The notes: generated by a model not told the origin, from the letters alone. Counted from the first letter of the stretch, positions 23,935 through 33,039 are shown. The stretch is DNA of 64,000 bases from Bifidobacterium lemurum (GCF_014898175.1 NZ_CP062948.1:310001-374000), one strand, 5' to 3'. Numbers and translations: made by a program.

Positions 23935-25182
23935 TTATTCATCGCGAGACATGGTCGTCCCCTCGGGTCCTCCGGATTCGACCAATCCTGTATCGATTCG
24001 CAACTTCACACGTTGTTCGTCCCTGTACCGATCATGTTCAGTTTTGATTGAGTCGAACAGACCATCCTCATATCCCAGCCGAGCAAGTACCGTGGCCAGC
24101 GCCGAGGCGCCGTTCTGCAACGTCTCTTTGGCGCGATCGCCATGCATGAAGGATTCGAACGCCGCCGTATGCAAGCTGATGTCCGGATCCGAAGCCTGAA
24201 TCTCCATGTGAATCGTAGGAATGAGCATGTCGACGTTACCCGCGTCAGTCGAAGCACCAGGCGTCTCGTATCTGCCGTACGGCCGGCCGAGATCTTCAAA
24301 GGTTTCCTCAATCGCAGACAGTTCGACGGGATTGCGATACAGTTCGGCAAACGTAGGATATTTCTGGGTGATCTCATATGTCACACCGGTGGCAACAGAC
24401 ACGCCGCGCACAATCTGGCGCACCCAACGGCGAAGTTCCGCTAACTCAGTAAGGTTCAACGCACGGGTGTAGTAGTTGAGCACCGCCTTGTCTGGAACAA
24501 TGTTAGGCAGCGTCCCGCCTTCCTCCACGATGCCATGCACCTGCATGAACGGTTTGAACCGGGCGCGAAGAAGGGACACTCCATGCATGATGAGTTCGGC
24601 AGCCTCCATCGCGTTGATGCCTTCCCATGGAGATGCCGAAGCATGCGCGGTTTTGCCATGCAACGTGATCGTCATGTCGTTGCACGCCAAATTCCACATG
24701 ATAGGAGCATTCAGATGATCCATGTGGCACATGGCCGCGAAATCATAGCAATCGAAAGCGCCGTTCACCGCCAAAGGACACTTGGCACCGTCAGTTTCCT
24801 CAGCCGGCGTACCAATCAATTCGATTTGCCAGGGGAAATCCGGAAAGGCTTCGCGTAGCGACAATGCGGTTAATACACTGATGCCGCAACTCAGAGAATG
24901 CCCACATCCATGACCGATTTCAGGCAGCGCATCGTATTCACACATGATGGCGGCTTTCGGCCTATCATCGTCGGTATCGTATGCGCGAAAGGCATACCGG
25001 TAGGCCTTGTAATCATGCTCCACGGTGTAGCCGTGGCGTTCAAGGAACTCAGTTACGAAGCGGCTGGAAAGCTCCTCGCGTCCGCCCGTCTCGGGGTGGG
25101 CCGTCAGATATTCGGTTACGGTGAAGGCCTCGTCGCGCAATGCAACGATGGCATCCAGTAGATTTTGATACACAGTAGCCAT
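23935..25182 (-). CDS. M20 family amidohydrolase / aminoacylase
   Basis: A 415-aa M20D-type metallohydrolase that should release an amino acid or amine from an N-acyl or amide conjugate. Metal site motifs: CEYDALPEIGHGCGHSL (about 80-96), TPAEETDGAKCPLA (about 124-137), CHMDHLNAP, and the dimerisation lid GKTAHASASPWEGINAMEA. The end DTGLVESGGPEGTTMSRDE is a nonconserved tail. Closest general types are AbgB-like and amino acid amidohydrolases. Neighbours suggest a conjugated amino acid as substrate; the acyl group cannot be told. Confidence 0.85.
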   Translation of the reverse strand: MATVYQNLLDAIVALRDEAFTVTEYLTAHPETGGREELSSRFVTEFLERHGYTVEHDYKAYRYAFRAYDTDDDRPKAAIMCEYDALPEIGHGCGHSLSCGISVLTALSLREAFPDFPWQIELIGTPAEETDGAKCPLAVNGAFDCYDFAAMCHMDHLNAPIMWNLACNDMTITLHGKTAHASASPWEGINAMEAAELIMHGVSLLRARFKPFMQVHGIVEEGGTLPNIVPDKAVLNYYTRALNLTELAELRRWVRQIVRGVSVATGVTYEITQKYPTFAELYRNPVELSAIEETFEDLGRPYGRYETPGASTDAGNVDMLIPTIHMEIQASDPDISLHTAAFESFMHGDRAKETLQNGASALATVLARLGYEDGLFDSIKTEHDRYRDEQRVKLRIDTGLVESGGPEGTTMSRDE

Positions 25183-25222
25183 GACGGCCCCCTTTCGAGA
25201 TTGCAGACAGCGAACGCTGCGG

Positions 25223-26491
25223 TCAAGCCTGCTCGGAAGCAGCTTCGGCCGTAACCTGCTTGGTCGCGAAGCGCCGGTAAAGCAGGAAGCTCAACACAAC
25301 GGTGATCAGGCAGAAAGCCGCAAGGAACCAGAAGATCTTCGGGTATCCGGCGTTGCCGTCAGTATCAATCAGACCACCGAAGAACGGCTGAAGAATCACA
25401 TCGGGCAGGTATCCGATGATCGAGGCGATGCCGATGGCGGTGCCGGCAACCTTCACGGGGATGTTGATCTCATGCATGGAAGAGAACATCACGCCATACA
25501 GGCACATGGCGAACAAACCGGGAATCAAGGTAAGGATGGCGACTAGCCAACCGTTGGCGTCGGGGCCGACGAGAATGACCGCAAGAATGGACAGTCCAAG
25601 CACCAATCCACCGACCACGAACCACTTCAAAGTCGATTTGCACACTTTGTCCGCGATGAAACCACCCAGAGGCGCGGCCACCAGCATGACCACATAGGAA
25701 CGCACAATCTGAAGGTATCCGGAGGTGGTGGAGTCAAAGCCAATCACATCGGTCAGATACGGAGTGAAGAAGGAGTTGCAGCTGTACACGCCATACACGC
25801 AGAAGAACACCACCGAAATCAGCCAGATCGCCGGATTCTTCAGCACAGTACCCAGATCGGAGAAATGGAATTTCTCTTCCTCGGGTGTGGTCACCAATTC
25901 CTCGCGACTCGGCTCCTTGAGCAGCACCTGCAACAAGGCTGCGGAAATAACCATGGCGGCAATCATCACGGCCAGCGCCCAGAACATACCAGATCGCACG
26001 TCATCGCCGAACCCGTCAAAGACCTTCAGAGCGATTGCGTTGGTGACCGCGCCACCGGTGCCGTTGGCCGCATAGTAAATGCCATACATGGACCCTTGTT
26101 CCTTCTCGGTGCCGATCATGCGCACGGCCTTGAGAATCGCGGACCAGAACACGAAGCCGGAGCCGAAGGCGAACAGGAACCACACGGCGAGCGCCACTGG
26201 GTAGCTGAAGGTGAACATGAAGATCACAGTGACCAGCGCGGTGCCCAGCAGAGACAGGATGATCGCCTTCTTCGACGAAACCTTGTCCGCTAGGACGCCG
26301 CCTGGAATGTACAGGAACATGCATACGAACGCGTACATCGACAACAGGAATCCGGACTGCGCATTAGTGATGTGCATGACGTCGAGCATGGCGTCATAGA
26401 ACACATACTTGATGTACGGCAGACAGTAAATCGCGCCGGCGGAAAAGCCGAGCACAATCAGACTCAAGTATTTGCGTGCTGTGGAATTCAT
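25223..26491 (-). CDS. MFS transporter
   Basis: A 422-aa major facilitator protein with twelve predicted spans, starting MNSTARKYLSLIVLG at 26491. The loop 2-3 motif is GVLADKVSSKKAIILSLLG and the second-half counterpart GGFIADKVCKSTLKWF. The general style is of organic anion or sugar-phosphate MFS groups, but the substrate is not evident. It lies between the amidohydrolase and aminotransferase genes in the same orientation, so it may import the conjugate or export the product. Confidence 0.85.
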   Translation of the reverse strand: MNSTARKYLSLIVLGFSAGAIYCLPYIKYVFYDAMLDVMHITNAQSGFLLSMYAFVCMFLYIPGGVLADKVSSKKAIILSLLGTALVTVIFMFTFSYPVALAVWFLFAFGSGFVFWSAILKAVRMIGTEKEQGSMYGIYYAANGTGGAVTNAIALKVFDGFGDDVRSGMFWALAVMIAAMVISAALLQVLLKEPSREELVTTPEEEKFHFSDLGTVLKNPAIWLISVVFFCVYGVYSCNSFFTPYLTDVIGFDSTTSGYLQIVRSYVVMLVAAPLGGFIADKVCKSTLKWFVVGGLVLGLSILAVILVGPDANGWLVAILTLIPGLFAMCLYGVMFSSMHEINIPVKVAGTAIGIASIIGYLPDVILQPFFGGLIDTDGNAGYPKIFWFLAAFCLITVVLSFLLYRRFATKQVTAEAASEQA

Positions 26492-26588
26492 GATGTTCTC
26501 CTTGTCAGTGGCCTTATCGGCCTGATTGGATTGGATACCGCATCGACTGGGCGATCCGGCGCTCGCTACGTGCGATAAGGTGAGGGGG

Positions 26589-27704
26589 TCATTTCGCTGC
26601 AAGTTCACCGAAAACAGCGCGTATCTGTTTGAGGAATTCGTTATTCTGCTCGGTGGTGCCGATTGAAACGCGCATGTGGCGTCGATATCCCCAACCTGCA
26701 CACGGACGTACGATTACACCACGGCGCAACAGCGATTCACTCACTTCAACCGCGTCGTACGGCATTTCGAAGAACACGAAATTCGCGTCGGAATGCACCG
26801 GAACGCAGCCTATGGCCTCAAGTTCCTTGTTCATACGTTCGCGATCGTTGACCATCAGAGCCTTGCAGCGTTCACATTCCTCGGCATCTTGCTCAAGAAG
26901 GGCACATGCGGCGGCCAGACCAAGTCGATTTGAATTGAAGGGTTCGGAAACGGTGTCATACCAGTTAATAAAATCTGGATCGGCGATCAGATAGCCGATA
27001 CGCTGACCGGCCAGCCCATAGTATTTCGAGAAAGTGCGAATGTCGATGACTTGCTTCCCCGCCTTGATGTAACTGACCACATCGGGCAAAGCTCCTTCAT
27101 CGGCGAATTCAGCATAAGCTTCATCCACCACAAGCCAGCAGTTTTGGGGCATCTGATCCACGAACCAGTCGAAGTCCTCTTTGCTGACAACGGTGCCAGT
27201 GGGATTGTTCGGATTGCACAGCCACACAATCTTCGTCTTGTCGTTCATCGCTTTGGCGAATGCCTTGAGGCTGATCGTGTAGGTCGCGTCCAGAGGCACT
27301 TCGACGACCTTGGCACCCATGATTTTGGAAATCTCCGGATACAGGCGATAGGACTGCTCGGGGACAATCACCTCATCGCCTTCCTCCAACAGCGTCTTGG
27401 CGACCGAGTCCAGCACGTTTCCCGCGCCATGTCCCAAGCTAATCCATTCAGGGCCAGCAACACCGAACTTCGTGGCAAGCAGCTCCTTGAGCCGGATGTA
27501 ATCACGTTCTGGATAGATGTTGACCATGTCTATTTGATCACGCATGGCCTTGAGCGCGTTCGGATACGGGGCATACATGTTCTCGTTTGACCCAAGTTTG
27601 ACAACGCTGGTCAGACCATAATCGGCCATGACCTGATCCATGCTTTTGCCCGACACGTATTTCTCACACAAAAAAGCTTTCTTGCGAATGCCGTTAACCA
27701 TCAT
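26589..27704 (-). CDS. Class I/II aminotransferase, HisC-like
   Basis: A 371-aa PLP enzyme. Landmarks: LGSNENMYAPYPNALKAM (about 37-54), the PLP ring stack around GHGAGNVLDSVAKTLL, NPNNPTGTVVSKEDF, VVDEAYAEFAD, the lysine in IDIRTFSKYYGLAGQRIGY (about 220-238), and RPCAGWGYRRHMRVSIGT with the carboxylate arginine. HisC-like enzymes act on histidinol phosphate but many accept aromatic amino acids. No other his gene is nearby, so a catabolic role is more likely. It is the first gene of the cluster; the start is one of two adjacent ATGs after AAAGGTGA. Confidence 0.88.
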   Translation of the reverse strand: MMVNGIRKKAFLCEKYVSGKSMDQVMADYGLTSVVKLGSNENMYAPYPNALKAMRDQIDMVNIYPERDYIRLKELLATKFGVAGPEWISLGHGAGNVLDSVAKTLLEEGDEVIVPEQSYRLYPEISKIMGAKVVEVPLDATYTISLKAFAKAMNDKTKIVWLCNPNNPTGTVVSKEDFDWFVDQMPQNCWLVVDEAYAEFADEGALPDVVSYIKAGKQVIDIRTFSKYYGLAGQRIGYLIADPDFINWYDTVSEPFNSNRLGLAAACALLEQDAEECERCKALMVNDRERMNKELEAIGCVPVHSDANFVFFEMPYDAVEVSESLLRRGVIVRPCAGWGYRRHMRVSIGTTEQNNEFLKQIRAVFGELAAK

Positions 27705-28029
27705 TCACCTTTCATACGATCAGTACGCTCCCATCCGACATGACACCTTTCCCGACTGGAAAGTCCATCATTTGGATGCGTCACTCATATAGTGAACGAT
27801 GAATATGTGTTCTCAATCCGCTTTTTTAGTTAATGTCATGTTACTAATAGGTTTTTCAAGTTTTTTTTCTTGAAATAAATCCTTTTGACGATATTTTTTC
27901 CGTTTTACCTTTCACTCGGACGACAAAGACGAGCCAGCGGTCATCACTTGTCTGACACACAAGGCATTCCAACCCCAGCCGCCATCGATACCACTTATTC
28001 AGCACACCGGCGAATCCGCTCGAGTACAA
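27705..28029. other. AT-rich intergenic region with dyads upstream of the amino acid cluster
   Basis: Contains TCACT-N5-AGTGA (27781-27795) within the presumed promoter of the leftward cluster, which could be an Lrp site. A TTTCAAG-T8-CTTGAAA hairpin lies at 27854-27875. An open frame across 27856-28086 has no ribosome site and runs through the terminator at 28030, so it is not called. Confidence 0.4.
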
Positions 28030-28059
28030 AAAGGGACGCCTCATAAGAGACGTCCCTTT
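28030..28059 (-). terminator. Intrinsic terminator of the CUT2 sugar importer operon
   Basis: AAAGGGACG (28030-28038) pairs with CGTCCCTTT (28051-28059); the inner CTC/GAG extends the stem. On the minus strand a run of five T residues follows. It lies 68 nt beyond the stop of the permease gene. Confidence 0.8.
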
Positions 28060-28126
28060 CAAAGAAAGCGGAAATCGAATCACCACTTTGATGACAGCCG
28101 GAACCCGCCTGATACGTTGTGGAGCA

Positions 28127-29338
28127 TCAGCCCTTCTTGCGCTTGGAAAGCAGATCGTAGGCGACGGCTGCGATCACGACCAGACCCTTGATGGTCTTGA
28201 CCCAAGCGGCATCCACACCCATGATGGACAGGCCCTGGTTCAGCACGCCCATGATCAGAGCGCCGACCATGGCGCCGGGGATGGTGCCGACGCCGCCGGT
28301 GACGGCCGTGCCGCCGATGAAGCAGGCGGCGATGGCGTCCATCTCGAACTCCATACCGGTCTGCGCCGAGGCGGAGGCCAGACGGGACAGGGTGATGATG
28401 GCGGCGACCGAGGTCAGGAAGCCCATGTTCAGGAAGATCTGGAAGTCGACCTTCTTGGTGTCGATACCGGAGAGGATGGCGGCCTTGCGGTTGCCGCCGA
28501 CGGCGTAGACGTTACGGCCGAACACCATGCGGTTGAGCACGAAGTAGTACACGCCGACAAGCACGCCGATGATGACCAGCACGATCGGAATGCCGCCCTG
28601 GGTGGCGTTGCCGGAGGAGGCCAGCAGGTAGGTGATGTAGCCGATGGCAAGGGTGGCGACGACGCACTTCAGAATCACGAAGCTCATCGGCTGGGCCTGC
28701 AGACCGTTCTTGACGGCCTTGGCGCGCTTGTTGAGCTGCGACCAGATCACCAACACGATGGCGACGATGCCCACCACCAGTGCGGTGAGCGCGAACGGGC
28801 CGACGAAGACGGTGGGCAGGTAGTTCACGGAGATCGCACGGAACGCGGAATCGGACACGGGGATGGATTCGCCGGCGACCACGGTGGCCAGACCGCGGAA
28901 GATCAGCATGCCGCCCAGCGTGGTCACGAAGCCGGGGACGCCGACGTAGGCGACCCAGAAGCCATGCCATGCGCCGATGAGCAGGCCGAGGACGATCATG
29001 ATGGCGATCGCGGCGAACCACGGAAGCCCGCTTTTCATCGCCAACGCGCCCACGCCGCCGATGAAGGCGACCACGGAGCCCACGGACAGATCGATGTGGG
29101 TGGCGATGATGACCATCAGCATGCCGATGGCGGCAACCAGCACGTAGGCGTTCTGCTGGAACAGGGCGACCACGTTATTGGGGTTGAGCAAGCGGCCGCT
29201 GGTCAGGATCTGGAAGACGACGATCACCAGCACCAACGCGAGGTAGATGCCGTAGGAGCGCATGTTGCCGAGCAGCAGGTCCTTCAGACTCTGCTCGTCG
29301 CCCTTCTTGGCGGCGGGGGTTGCGGTTGCAGTAGACAT
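28127..29338 (-). CDS. CUT2 sugar ABC permease (XylH/MmsB/GguB type)
   Basis: A 403-aa permease with ten or more hydrophobic segments. Family landmarks: GMLMVIIATHIDLSVGSVVAF (about 74-94), VPGFVTTLGGMLIFRGLA, RNVYAVGGNRKAAILSGI (cytoplasmic coupling loop), and GTAVTGGVGTIPGAMVGALIMG. The N-terminus has a short cytoplasmic Ala/Thr tail. It is the last gene of a binding protein-ATPase-permease operon. Regulation by the xylose ROK repressor is suggested by an operator-like site before the operon, so xylose is a candidate substrate. Confidence 0.9.
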   Translation of the reverse strand: MSTATATPAAKKGDEQSLKDLLLGNMRSYGIYLALVLVIVVFQILTSGRLLNPNNVVALFQQNAYVLVAAIGMLMVIIATHIDLSVGSVVAFIGGVGALAMKSGLPWFAAIAIMIVLGLLIGAWHGFWVAYVGVPGFVTTLGGMLIFRGLATVVAGESIPVSDSAFRAISVNYLPTVFVGPFALTALVVGIVAIVLVIWSQLNKRAKAVKNGLQAQPMSFVILKCVVATLAIGYITYLLASSGNATQGGIPIVLVIIGVLVGVYYFVLNRMVFGRNVYAVGGNRKAAILSGIDTKKVDFQIFLNMGFLTSVAAIITLSRLASASAQTGMEFEMDAIAACFIGGTAVTGGVGTIPGAMVGALIMGVLNQGLSIMGVDAAWVKTIKGLVVIAAVAYDLLSKRKKG

Positions 29339-29380
29339 TTTGGATTATCCTTTCACAAACAGGGTTTGGGTCGCCCGCAC

Positions 29381-30949
29381 TCAGGCGTAGACCTGGTCGG
29401 CGGCGAGCGGGACGTCGGAGGTCATGTAGCGCATGAGCTCCTCCTGGTTGGTTTCCTTGGCGTTGAGGTTCGCGGTGATGACGCCGTTGCTCATCGTGTA
29501 GATGCGATCGCAGATGCCGAGCAGCTCGGGCAGCTCGGAGCTGATCACGATCACCGCGGATCCGGAATCGGCCAGCTGGTCGATGATCTCGTAGATGTCG
29601 TATTTCGCGCCGACATCGATGCCTCGGGTGGGTTCATCGAGAATCAGGACCTTCGGATCGGTGGCCATCCACTTGGCGAGCACGACCTTCTGCTGGTTGC
29701 CTCCGGAGAGGTTGCCGGCGGGCATTTCGATGGTCGGCGCCTTGGTGCGGAAGTCCTTGCGGTACTGCTCCGCGATTTTGCGTTCCTTGGCCTCGTCGAT
29801 CACGCCATGGTTGCTCATGCCTTTGAGGTTGGCCATCGAGGTGTTCTCCCGAATGGTTTTCATCAGGTTCAGGCCGTAGACCTTGCGATCCTCGGTGGCG
29901 TAGGCGACGCCATGGTCGATGGCGGCACGGACCGTCGGGAACTGGACCTCCTTGCCCTCCATATACACCTTGCCGGTGGCGTGGGTGCCGTACTGGCGTC
30001 CGAACACGCTCATCGCGGTTTCCGTGCGGCCCGCGCCGATCAGGCCGGCCAGACCGACGATTTCGCCGGCGCGCACGTTGATGCTCACGCTCTTGGCGAC
30101 GAGACGGGACTCGTCGAGCGGATGGTGCATCTTCCAATCCTCGATGCGGAACATCTCCTTGCCGATGTTGGACTCATGCTCCGGATAGCGGTTGGTCAGC
30201 GGACGGCCGACCATATCCCTGATCAACGCGTCCTGATCGAGCGGATGTTCGGCGTCGATGTCGATATGGCTGATGGTCTGGCCGTCGCGGATCACCTGCA
30301 CCGCGTCGGCGGAGGCGGCGATCTCGTTGAGCTTGTGCGAGATGATGATGGCGGTGACGCCTTCGTTCCTGCGCAGGTCGTCGACCAGCTTGAGCAGCTT
30401 GAACGAGTCCTCGTCGTTCAGAGCGGCGGTGGGCTCGTCGAGGATGAGCAGCTTCACGTTCTTGGTCAGCGCCTTGGCGATTTCGACGAGTTGCTGCTTG
30501 CCGACGCCGATGTTGGCGATCAGTGTGTCGGGGCTTTCCTCCAGTCCGACCTTCTTCATCACCTCAAGAGCGATTTTGCGCTGCGCGTCGGCGTCGATGG
30601 CGATGCCTTTCCTGTGCTGGTTGCCCAGGAAGATGTTCTCCTCGATGGACATATAGGGCACAAGCGCCAGCTCCTGATGGATAATCACGATGCCTTGGCT
30701 CTCGGAATCACGAATGGTTTTGAACTGGCTGACGTCGCCGTTGTAGACGATGTCGCCTTCGTAGGTGCCGTACGGATAAACGCCCGACAGCACGTTCATC
30801 AGTGTGGATTTGCCGGCTCCGTTCTCACCGCAGATCGAGAATATCTGGCCTCGTTTGACCGTGATATTCACATCGTTCAATGCGGTGACCGGGCCGAAGC
30901 GTTTGATGATATGACGCATTTCAAGAATCACGTCATCGTTGGTAGCCAC
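29381..30949 (-). CDS. CUT2 sugar ABC ATP-binding protein with two ATPase domains
   Basis: A 522-aa tandem ATPase. Domain 1 has Walker A GENGAGKSTLMNVLSG, signature-like IGVGKQQLVEIAKAL and Walker B LLILDEPTAAL. Domain 2 has the degenerate Walker region GLIGAGRTETAMSVFG, signature LSGGNQQKVVLAKW and LILDEPTRGIDVGAK. This is the MglA/XylG/GguA layout. A GTG at 30949 with AGGAGG upstream is the best start; an ATG 33 nt upstream lies in the leader hairpin region. Confidence 0.92.
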   Translation of the reverse strand: MATNDDVILEMRHIIKRFGPVTALNDVNITVKRGQIFSICGENGAGKSTLMNVLSGVYPYGTYEGDIVYNGDVSQFKTIRDSESQGIVIIHQELALVPYMSIEENIFLGNQHRKGIAIDADAQRKIALEVMKKVGLEESPDTLIANIGVGKQQLVEIAKALTKNVKLLILDEPTAALNDEDSFKLLKLVDDLRRNEGVTAIIISHKLNEIAASADAVQVIRDGQTISHIDIDAEHPLDQDALIRDMVGRPLTNRYPEHESNIGKEMFRIEDWKMHHPLDESRLVAKSVSINVRAGEIVGLAGLIGAGRTETAMSVFGRQYGTHATGKVYMEGKEVQFPTVRAAIDHGVAYATEDRKVYGLNLMKTIRENTSMANLKGMSNHGVIDEAKERKIAEQYRKDFRTKAPTIEMPAGNLSGGNQQKVVLAKWMATDPKVLILDEPTRGIDVGAKYDIYEIIDQLADSGSAVIVISSELPELLGICDRIYTMSNGVITANLNAKETNQEELMRYMTSDVPLAADQVYA

Positions 30950-30984
30950 AGTTGCCTCCTCCGTCTGTATGTCACTGTGCATGG

Positions 30985-31026
30985 CGAGGGCGCCGCACCG
31001 CTGGTTGTGGCGGAGCGGCGCCCTCG
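30985..31026 (-). terminator. Hairpin between binding-protein and ATPase genes (attenuator/stabiliser)
   Basis: CGAGGGCGCCGC (30985-30996) pairs exactly with GCGGCGCCCTCG (31015-31026). It follows the binding-protein stop and has no strong U-run, fitting partial termination or 3'-end protection that makes binding protein more abundant than the membrane parts. Confidence 0.65.
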
Positions 31027-31051
31027 ATCGACTACGTCGTCAGATTCGGGA

Positions 31052-32158
31052 TCACAGACCCGCGTCTTCGGCGGAGATGTAGCCACCGTCGATGAGGACT
31101 TCCTGGATGTTGTCCTTATCAACCGTGACCGGGGTGAGCAGCTGGGACGGAACGTCCTTGTTGCCGTTGTTGAAGGTGTCGGGCGCCTCGGGGGTGTCGC
31201 CGTCGACCAGAGCCTTGATCATCTCGGCGGTCGCCTTGGCGAGCTCACGGGTGTCCTTATAGACGGTCATGGACTGCTTGCCCTGAACGATGGCCTGCAC
31301 GTTGGCCTTTTCGGCGTCCTGGCCGGTGATGATCGGATAGTAGTCCCAACCGGCGGCTTCGATGGTGTTGTAGGTGCCAGTGGCCTCGGCGTCGTTCTGG
31401 GCGAGCACCGCGTCGAGCTTGGTGCCGTCGTTGTAGAAGGAGTTGATGCGGTTCTCCATCTCGTTCTGGGCCTTCTGGCGGTCCCAGTTGTCGATGCCGA
31501 TGGACTGCCAATCGTCGACGGAGGCCGGAACCTTGCCGGACTGGGACTGCAGCACGCCGGACTCGAAGTACGGTCCGAGCACTTCCCAAGCGCCTTCGAA
31601 GTAGTAGCGGGCGTTGTTGTCGGTCGGCGAGCCGGCCATCAGTTCGACGTTGAACGGACCGGTCGCCCCGTCCTTGAGTCCGAGCTTCTCTTCGATGTAC
31701 TCGCCCTGCATACGTCCGACATCGGTCAGGGAGAAGGTTGCGTAATAGTCGACCGCGTCCGTGTTCATGATCAGACGGTCGTAGGCGATGACGGTGCCGC
31801 CGTTGGCGGCCACCTGTTCGGCCGCGGCGCCGGTCGCGGTACCATCGATGGAGGCGATGACCACGTAATCCATGCCGTTGTTGGCCATGTTCTGAATTTG
31901 TGAGGTCTGCTGGTCGGTCTTGCCGTCCGCATACTGCAGGGTGACGTTGTATCCGTATCCCTCAAGCTGTTCCTTGAGGTTCTCGCCGTCGATCTTCCAA
32001 CGCTCGAGCATCTGCTCGGGCATGGAGATGCCGACGTTCACCTCATCATCGGAAGCCCCCCCCCCGCTGGTTTCGCCACGGGTGCTGCCGCAGGCAGCCA
32101 GCGGGATCATAAGAGCGGCGGCCGCAACAACACCGATAGCCTTGGTCCACTTGTTCAT
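31052..32158 (-). CDS. CUT2 sugar-binding lipoprotein (ChvE-like)
   Basis: A 368-aa periplasm-type binding protein anchored as a lipoprotein: signal MNKWTKAIGVVAAAALMIPL followed by lipobox LAAC. The mature fold is the pentose/hexose type (VGISMPEQMLERWKIDGENL; DYVVIASIDGTATGAAAEQV; YDRLIMNTDAVDYYATF; LAQNDAEATGTYNTIEAAG; ITGQDAEKANVQAI). ChvE-like proteins bind xylose, arabinose, galactose or glucose. Just after the lipobox the linker is encoded by a run of ten G, liable to slippage. An operator resembling the xylB one precedes it. Confidence 0.9.
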   Translation of the reverse strand: MNKWTKAIGVVAAAALMIPLAACGSTRGETSGGGASDDEVNVGISMPEQMLERWKIDGENLKEQLEGYGYNVTLQYADGKTDQQTSQIQNMANNGMDYVVIASIDGTATGAAAEQVAANGGTVIAYDRLIMNTDAVDYYATFSLTDVGRMQGEYIEEKLGLKDGATGPFNVELMAGSPTDNNARYYFEGAWEVLGPYFESGVLQSQSGKVPASVDDWQSIGIDNWDRQKAQNEMENRINSFYNDGTKLDAVLAQNDAEATGTYNTIEAAGWDYYPIITGQDAEKANVQAIVQGKQSMTVYKDTRELAKATAEMIKALVDGDTPEAPDTFNNGNKDVPSQLLTPVTVDKDNIQEVLIDGGYISAEDAGL

Positions 32159-32207
32159 TGTCATTCCTTTCATCATTGACAGGAATAGTGTTCCTCTTCC
32201 TTGCAGA

Positions 32208-32267
32208 TTCGACAGTCTCTGTCGAACCTGAGGAAAATATAGCACATAGTTTTTTGATTTAACAATC
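32208..32267 (-). promoter_or_regulatory. Promoter region of the CUT2 operon with ROK-like site and leader dyad
   Basis: Positions 32245-32267 match the xylB operator in 16 of 23 positions (ATAGTTT ... TAAC ... AT). On the minus strand a promoter TTGTTA-N18-TATATT overlaps it. TTCGACAG-TCT-CTGTCGAA (32208-32226) is a perfect dyad in the leader and could be a second operator or a mRNA hairpin. Confidence 0.55.
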
Positions 32268-32397
32268 TGCGTGTCGCAAAAAATGGACTTTTCTTGCGAA
32301 ATCACACCCCTTTAGTTCAGTGCGCAAATTATATAATCGGCAGAAAACCGGGCACGACGGGCCACTCGGGAATACGGAAATCGGATGCGAGGACGCG

Positions 32398-33039
32398 TCA
32401 CTCGACGTCAGGTCCAGGACCCTCCACCTCGGCGAACGCGGGATCGTAATCGGGAATCGATTTGACCACGCGGCACGGATTGCCGACCGCGACGGAATCG
32501 GCGGGGATGTCATGCGTGACGACGGAGCCGGCGCCGATAATCGAGTTGTCGCCGATGGTCACACCAGGACAGACGGTGACGTTGACGCCGAACCATACAT
32601 TATTGCCGATGCTCACGCGGGCGGTATGCTCCCACCCCTCCAGCCGGGTGGCGGCATCGAGCGCGTGGTTGGGAGTCGCGATGGAGCAGCGAGGGCCGAT
32701 CAGGCAGTTCTCGCCGATATCGATATACCCGCCGCCGACGATCAGGAAGTCCTTGTTGATGAAGGTGCCCTTGCCGATGGTCAGACCGATGCCGTAATCC
32801 ACGTTGAACGGCGGAGTGAACTGCACGCCCTCCCCCGCGCCGGGAATGAGCTCGTGGAACAGGCGATACGCCTCGTCGGGATCGTCGAAGTAGATGCGGT
32901 TGATGGCGGCGCATGCCCGCATCGCCTGTGCGGTGTATTGCGGCAGCGTCTGCGATTTGCGGTACTGCATGGGACGCCCGGAGAACAGCCGTCGGACATC
33001 CTCATCCTCGTCGATCAGACGTTCGAGATCTTCGGTCAT
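32398..33039 (-). CDS. Hexapeptide-repeat sugar O-acetyltransferase (maltose/galactoside type)
   Basis: A 213-aa left-handed beta-helix acetyltransferase using acetyl-CoA to acetylate sugars. Landmarks: N-terminal cap MTEDLERLID...MQYRKSQTLPQYT, INRIYFDDPDEAYRLFHELIP, and hexapeptide turns GKGTFINKDFLIVGGGYIDIG, with catalytic-type histidine in IATPNHALDAATR, then VSIGNNVWFGVNVTVCPGVT. Such enzymes may detoxify non-metabolised sugars. AAGGAGG 8 nt before 33039 fixes the start; an in-frame ATG upstream would run through the operator at 33066. Confidence 0.88.
   Translation of the reverse strand: MTEDLERLIDEDEDVRRLFSGRPMQYRKSQTLPQYTAQAMRACAAINRIYFDDPDEAYRLFHELIPGAGEGVQFTPPFNVDYGIGLTIGKGTFINKDFLIVGGGYIDIGENCLIGPRCSIATPNHALDAATRLEGWEHTARVSIGNNVWFGVNVTVCPGVTIGDNSIIGAGSVVTHDIPADSVAVGNPCRVVKSIPDYDPAFAEVEGPGPDVE

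Noticed and set aside
19897..27704. Ectoine degradation (doe) cluster
   Set aside because: Lrp-type regulator, compatible-solute importer and aminotransferase are reminiscent, but ectoine hydrolase and the semialdehyde dehydrogenase are missing and the aminotransferase is HisC-like.
26589..27704. Histidine biosynthesis gene hisC
   Set aside because: No other his gene is near; the neighbours are a transporter, an amidohydrolase and a dehydrogenase.
27856..28086. A 76-aa leftward frame in the intergenic region
   Set aside because: It runs through the terminator at 28030 and has no ribosome site.
28088..31903. A 1271-codon rightward open frame across the CUT2 importer genes
   Set aside because: It is antisense to well-supported permease, ATPase and binding-protein genes; His/Asp/Gly/Val-rich composition is what GC-rich antisense frames give.
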